This document shows positions 60,743 through 64,000 of a stretch of DNA of 64,000 nucleotides, piece by piece. The number at the start of each line of letters is the position of its first letter. Position 1 is the stretch's first letter. Origin of the DNA: CADEED01 sp020442965 (GTDB taxonomy: Bacteria > Pseudomonadota > Gammaproteobacteria > Steroidobacterales > Steroidobacteraceae); the NCBI GenBank assembly GCA_041395525.1, contig JAWLAH010000014.1:17399-81398 (forward strand). The letters are read 5' to 3'. The position numbers and the translations under genes were made by a program. Under the pieces are notes generated by a model, which searched no databases, was not told where the DNA came from, and saw only the letters and a program-made list of their open reading frames with translations.

Positions 60743-61906
60743 ATGAATGCCGCAAACGATATCAAGCACTCGCCTGCCGACGGTCTGGCGCCGGTTTACG
60801 CGCAGTACCCGATTGAAGTCGTGGGCGCGGAAGGCGTCTGGCTGCATACGCGCGATGGCCGACGCGTACTCGATCTGTACGGCGGCCATGCCGTGGCGGC
60901 GCTCGGCTACGGTCACGCCGGATGGTTGCAGGCACTGAACACTCAAGCGGCAAGCGTCGCGTTCCAGAGCAACGCCGTGGCCATGGACGTTCGCGCGCAC
61001 GCCGCCCAGCGGCTCCTCAAATTCGCGCAACTGCCGCTCGACAGCGTGTTCTTCGTCAACTCCGGTGCCGAAGCCAACGAAAACGCTTTCAAGATGGCGT
61101 TCAAGATACGTCCCGGTCGCACGCATCTCGCTGCGATCGAGCAGAGCTTTCACGGCCGCACGGCAGGCGCGGCAGCCGCGACGTGGGGCGCAGCGTCCAA
61201 GTGGTACCACCTGCCTCGCAAACCGTTCGATGTCAGCTGGATTCCACGCGCCGAACCGGCAGCGATCGCGCAGCACGTTACCGACAACACAGCGGCGGTG
61301 ATCGCCGAGCCGGTACAAGGTGTCGGTGGCGCCTACGATCTGGGGTCCGAGTACCTGCTGGCGTTGCGCGCGCGCTGCGATGAAGTCGGCGCATTGCTGA
61401 TTCTCGATGAGGTGCAATGCGGCATGGGGCGCACCGGCAAACCTTTCGGTGCCAACTACTTTGGGGTAGTGCCAGACATGCTGACAACGGCCAAGGCGCT
61501 GGGGAATGGCTTCCCGGTGTCGGCACTGCTGATGAGTCCGGCCGTGACCCATGAGCTCAAGCTGGAGGGCCTTGGCACGACCTTCGGCGGCGGACCAATG
61601 GCTTGCGCGGTCGTTGCCGCCGTCATCGAGGCGATCGAGTCTGGCCACTTGCTCGACAACATTACGCAGATCTCCGCCTATATCCGTGAACGCTGCGTCG
61701 TGGGACCGATCACTGGCTTGCAAGGCGCGGGATTTCTGCTTGGCCTCAAGACCAGCCTAGCGGCGAAGAGCGTGCAGGCAGCGTTACTGGCGAAGAATAT
61801 TCTTGCTGGCACGAGCGGCGACCCTAACATCGTGCGGCTGTTACCTCCTTACACACTCGAGCGCCAGCATGTCGACCTTCTGCGGGCGGCGCTACAAGCG
61901 ATCTGA
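60743..61906 (+). CDS. argD: ArgD, acylornithine aminotransferase
   Basis: ArgD (387 residues) is a class III PLP aminotransferase forming N-acylornithine. The PLP lysine is Lys251 (TTAKALGNGFPV); other signatures are VNSGAEANENAFKMA, HGRTAGA and LDEVQCGMGRTGK. It begins 9 bp after argC and ends 10 bp before argF'. Confidence 0.95.
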   Translation: MNAANDIKHSPADGLAPVYAQYPIEVVGAEGVWLHTRDGRRVLDLYGGHAVAALGYGHAGWLQALNTQAASVAFQSNAVAMDVRAHAAQRLLKFAQLPLDSVFFVNSGAEANENAFKMAFKIRPGRTHLAAIEQSFHGRTAGAAAATWGAASKWYHLPRKPFDVSWIPRAEPAAIAQHVTDNTAAVIAEPVQGVGGAYDLGSEYLLALRARCDEVGALLILDEVQCGMGRTGKPFGANYFGVVPDMLTTAKALGNGFPVSALLMSPAVTHELKLEGLGTTFGGGPMACAVVAAVIEAIESGHLLDNITQISAYIRERCVVGPITGLQGAGFLLGLKTSLAAKSVQAALLAKNILAGTSGDPNIVRLLPPYTLERQHVDLLRAALQAI

Positions 61907-61916
61907 CACTACAGCG

Positions 61917-62927
61917 ATGAAAAATTTTCTCGATCTGGCTGATTACTCCCGCGACGAGATCACGCGGCTGCTGGCGCTCGCCGGTCGCCTGCAGCAACGA
62001 CCTGAACCGCAGGCCTTGGCCGGCAAAATTCTCGGGTTGCTGTTCTTCAATCCGAGCCTGCGCACGATGTCGTCGTTCCAGGCAGGCATGGCTCGCCTGG
62101 GCGGCTCTTCATTTGTGATCTCCGCCGGCAATGGTACCTGGCAACTTGAGACACGCCGCGGAGCGGTAATGGACGGCGCCGCTGCCGAGCACGTACGCGA
62201 GGGCGTGCCGGTGCTTGCTAACTACTGTGACGTGCTCGGTATCCGTGCGTTCGCGGGCGGCACCAATCTCGACGCGGATCTTGCGGAAACGAGTTTTCGG
62301 GAAATGACGAGTCTCGTCGCCAAGCCCGTCATCAATATGGAGTCCGCCGTCAATCATCCCTGCCAGGCGCTCGCCGACTGGAAAACCATGGATGATCTCG
62401 GCATTCCGCAACGATCCAAGTTCGTCTTGTCCTGGGTCAACCATCCGCGGGCGCTGCCGCTAGCCGTGCCATCCGCCATCGTGCACATGGCAGCGATGCG
62501 CGGCATGGATGTTACGGTGCTGCGCCCCGACGGCTTCGCGCTGCCGCCCGCGATCATGGCCAAGGCGCGCGCTGCGGCCGAATCATCCGGCGGCACACTG
62601 CACGAGACTAACGACCGTCATGAGGCACTCGAGGGCGCACAAGTCATCTATGCCAAAGAATGGGGTTGCACATCCGACTACGGCAACGGCGACATCGACC
62701 GGGGGCTGCGCGCGCAGCTCGCCGACTGGTGCGTGCGCGACTCGTGGTTCGACAGCACCCGCGCCGACTGCCGCCTGATGCACTGCCTGCCGGTGCGTCG
62801 CAATGTCGCGGTTGCCGATCAAGTCCTCGATGGTCCACGCAGTGTCGTGCAACGCGAGGCGTACAATCGCATGACGGTGCAAATGGCCGTCCTGCATTCC
62901 CTGCTGTCGGACCGAAAGTCCCACTAA
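61917..62927 (+). CDS. argF': ArgF', acylornithine carbamoyltransferase (acetyl or succinyl type)
   Basis: This 336-residue enzyme carbamoylates N-acylornithine rather than ornithine. The carbamoyl-phosphate motif FFNPSLRT (43-50), W75, the GAVMDG loop, NMESAVNHPCQALAD, WVNHPRALPLAVPS and MHCLPVRRNV identify the AOTCase/SOTCase group. At the acyl-specificity position before EH (MDGAAAEH) it has Ala90, where from memory Xanthomonas AOTCase has Glu92 and Bacteroides SOTCase Pro90. Several stretches (GTWQLET, PVLANYCDVLGIRAFA) look closer to the succinyl type. The substrate is therefore open. Confidence 0.9.
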   Translation: MKNFLDLADYSRDEITRLLALAGRLQQRPEPQALAGKILGLLFFNPSLRTMSSFQAGMARLGGSSFVISAGNGTWQLETRRGAVMDGAAAEHVREGVPVLANYCDVLGIRAFAGGTNLDADLAETSFREMTSLVAKPVINMESAVNHPCQALADWKTMDDLGIPQRSKFVLSWVNHPRALPLAVPSAIVHMAAMRGMDVTVLRPDGFALPPAIMAKARAAAESSGGTLHETNDRHEALEGAQVIYAKEWGCTSDYGNGDIDRGLRAQLADWCVRDSWFDSTRADCRLMHCLPVRRNVAVADQVLDGPRSVVQREAYNRMTVQMAVLHSLLSDRKSH

Positions 62928-62944
62928 CCAGAGTTCCGCAATAT

Positions 62945-63889
62945 ATGAATGTCATGATGCATCGAACCGATCCCAGCGCGGCGATTCGCAGCCTGCGTAG
63001 CGCAGCTCCGTATATCCGCATGTTCAAAGGAAAGGTATTCGTCGTCAAAGCGGGCGGCGGCGTGTTCGGCGATCCAGAGGCGACCCGCGGTCTGATCGAG
63101 CAGATCGCGATCCTGCATTACTTCGGCGTGCGCGGTGTGTTCGTGCACGGCGGCGGCCCGCAACTCACCGAGATCACCGAAGCACTGGGTGTGCCCACGC
63201 GCATGGTGCAGGGCCGGCGCATCACCGATCAGAAATCCATCGATGCGACGTCGATGGTGCTCAACGGGCTCGTCAATACCCGCATTCTGGCCATGTGTCG
63301 CGATCTCGACATCGATGCCGTCGGCATCAGCGGCGTCGACGCCGGGCTGGTGCGTGCGCACCGCCGCCCGCCCGTCAAGTTGACGGATGGTAGTGGTGAG
63401 ACCGTCGACTATGGCTTCGTCGGGGATATCGATTCGATCGATCCGACGGTGATCCGCAAGCTGCTCGACAACGGTCTGATGCCGGTCATCAGCCCGTTGT
63501 CGGCCGATGATCAGGGCACCTTGCTCAATATCAATGCCGACACGGTCGCGGCGGCTATCGGCGGCGCGCTGGCAGCCGAAAAGCTGATTCTGTGCACGGG
63601 CGCTCCCGGTATCCTCGAGCGTGTCGACGACCCCTCGTCGGTTATTTCCTATACCGATCTGCGTGGCCTGAAGAAGATGCGCGAAGACGGTGCCATCGTC
63701 GATGGCATGCTGCCGAAAGCGAAGGCCATCGAAGACGCGATTCGCGGCGGCGTGCGACGCGTGCACGTGATTTCCTACCAGGCACCGGAAGGTATTCTCA
63801 CCGAGGTGTTCACCAATGAAGGCACCGGCACGCTCGTGGTAGCCGATGTGAACGCGCTGACACCAGCCGAACAGAGCGCCGGCGGCTGA
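62945..63889 (+). CDS. argB: ArgB, acylglutamate kinase (single domain)
   Basis: ArgB (314 residues, ATG at 62945) phosphorylates N-acylglutamate. The catalytic Lys and glycine loop are intact (VFVVKAGGGVFGD; VHGGGPQLTEI; NINADTVAAAIGGAL; GMLPKAKAIEDAI). There is no GNAT acetyltransferase domain, unlike the fused synthase-kinase of Xanthomonas. The ends (IRSLRSAAPYIRMFKGK and RVHVISYQAPEGILTEVF) resemble the kinase-like part of ArgA more than common ArgB. It lies 17 bp after argF'. Confidence 0.92.
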   Translation: MNVMMHRTDPSAAIRSLRSAAPYIRMFKGKVFVVKAGGGVFGDPEATRGLIEQIAILHYFGVRGVFVHGGGPQLTEITEALGVPTRMVQGRRITDQKSIDATSMVLNGLVNTRILAMCRDLDIDAVGISGVDAGLVRAHRRPPVKLTDGSGETVDYGFVGDIDSIDPTVIRKLLDNGLMPVISPLSADDQGTLLNINADTVAAAIGGALAAEKLILCTGAPGILERVDDPSSVISYTDLRGLKKMREDGAIVDGMLPKAKAIEDAIRGGVRRVHVISYQAPEGILTEVFTNEGTGTLVVADVNALTPAEQSAGG

Positions 63890-63892
63890 CAC

Positions 63893-64000
63893 ATGGCACG
63901 CCTGTGGGACAAGGGCGCCCCGCTCGACGCACGCGTGCTGCAGTTCACCGCGGGCGAAGACTACTCACTCGATCAGCGGCTGGTTCAGTACGACGTGCGC
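63893..64000 (+). CDS. argH: ArgH, argininosuccinate lyase, 5' part only
   Basis: The first 36 residues are visible (MARLWDKGAPLDARVLQFTA, then GEDYSLDQRLVQYDVR), matching the conserved ArgH N-terminus. The gene runs off the right edge. It starts 3 bp after the argB stop and completes the operon's last step, arginine from argininosuccinate. Confidence 0.93.
   Translation, partial: MARLWDKGAPLDARVLQFTAGEDYSLDQRLVQYDVR

Noticed and set aside
60191..61723. A 510-codon open frame on the minus strand across argC-argD
   Set aside because: It is a shadow of the well-supported argC and argD genes in GC-rich DNA, lacks a ribosome site, and its product (Arg/Gly/His-rich) resembles no protein family.
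62924..63892. A 322-codon open frame on the minus strand across argB
   Set aside because: It lies entirely antisense to argB, which has full family motifs; composition is typical of an antisense shadow.
1..64000. Frequent CTAAC/GTTAG pentamers, often with rare TTA Leu codons
   Set aside because: A rough count over 24 kb gave about 37 on both strands, close to the 31 expected at roughly 62% GC, so I do not treat it as an uptake or modification signal.

Overview
The window is a GC-rich chromosomal segment from a polarly flagellated gammaproteobacterium. A FleQ/FlhF/FlhG/MotCD flagellar system of Pseudomonas type, TamA/TamB, NudC and an ArgF'-type arginine operon suggest a relative of the Xanthomonadales/Steroidobacter-like lineages; the genus is an inference. 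I see no tRNA, rRNA, insertion sequence or CRISPR array.

Bases 1-34,200 (minus strand) hold one long flagellar island. Read 5' to 3' it runs flgB-C-D-E-F-G-H-I-J-K-L, fliC, fliD, fliS, a fliT-like gene, an atypical PilZ gene, fleQ, a fleR-like gene, fliE-F-H-I-J-K-L-N-O-P-Q-R, flhB, flhA, flhF, flhG, fliA, motC, motD and a truncated small membrane protein gene. flgA, flgM and flgN are divergent on the plus strand (34.4-36.1 kb). Promoters fit a hierarchy: sigma-54 -24/-12 elements precede flgB, flgA, fleR and fliL, and sigma-28 elements precede fliC, fliS, flgM and a downstream lipoprotein gene.

The most striking feature of the island is what is absent. Compared with the Pseudomonas template, fliG, fliM, cheY, cheZ, cheA, cheB, cheW, cheV, cheR, fleS and flaG are all missing from their usual positions, with neighbours often overlapping by four bases. 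Both sigma-54 activators lack an N-terminal receiver domain. A 14-bp palindrome recurs just upstream of the ribosome binding sites at the two ends of the island.

Bases 36.3-49.5 kb carry a lipoprotein, a CsgG-like protein, an unknown protein divergent from an orphan FlhC-like regulator, NudC, a DUF4126 membrane protein, a TANGO2/NRDE protein, TamA-TamB, AlkB and a tandem MmcQ/YjbR protein. Bases 49.6-55.9 kb look like an extracytoplasmic redox module: a TonB-dependent receptor, an FMN-binding secreted protein, a methyltransferase with a Tat-type leader, a small unknown protein, ApbE flavin transferase and a four-helix membrane protein.

Bases 56.8-64.0 kb are an arginine operon: an ARG-box-like operator, argR, argG, a P-loop protein resembling DUF1611/BioD-like NTPases, argC, argD, an acylornithine carbamoyltransferase (argF'), argB and the start of argH. 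No acetylglutamate synthase is visible. The P-loop protein, and an alanine at the acyl-specificity position of ArgF', make this operon the best candidate for undescribed chemistry; the missing switch and chemotaxis genes are the best candidate for undescribed flagellar biology.
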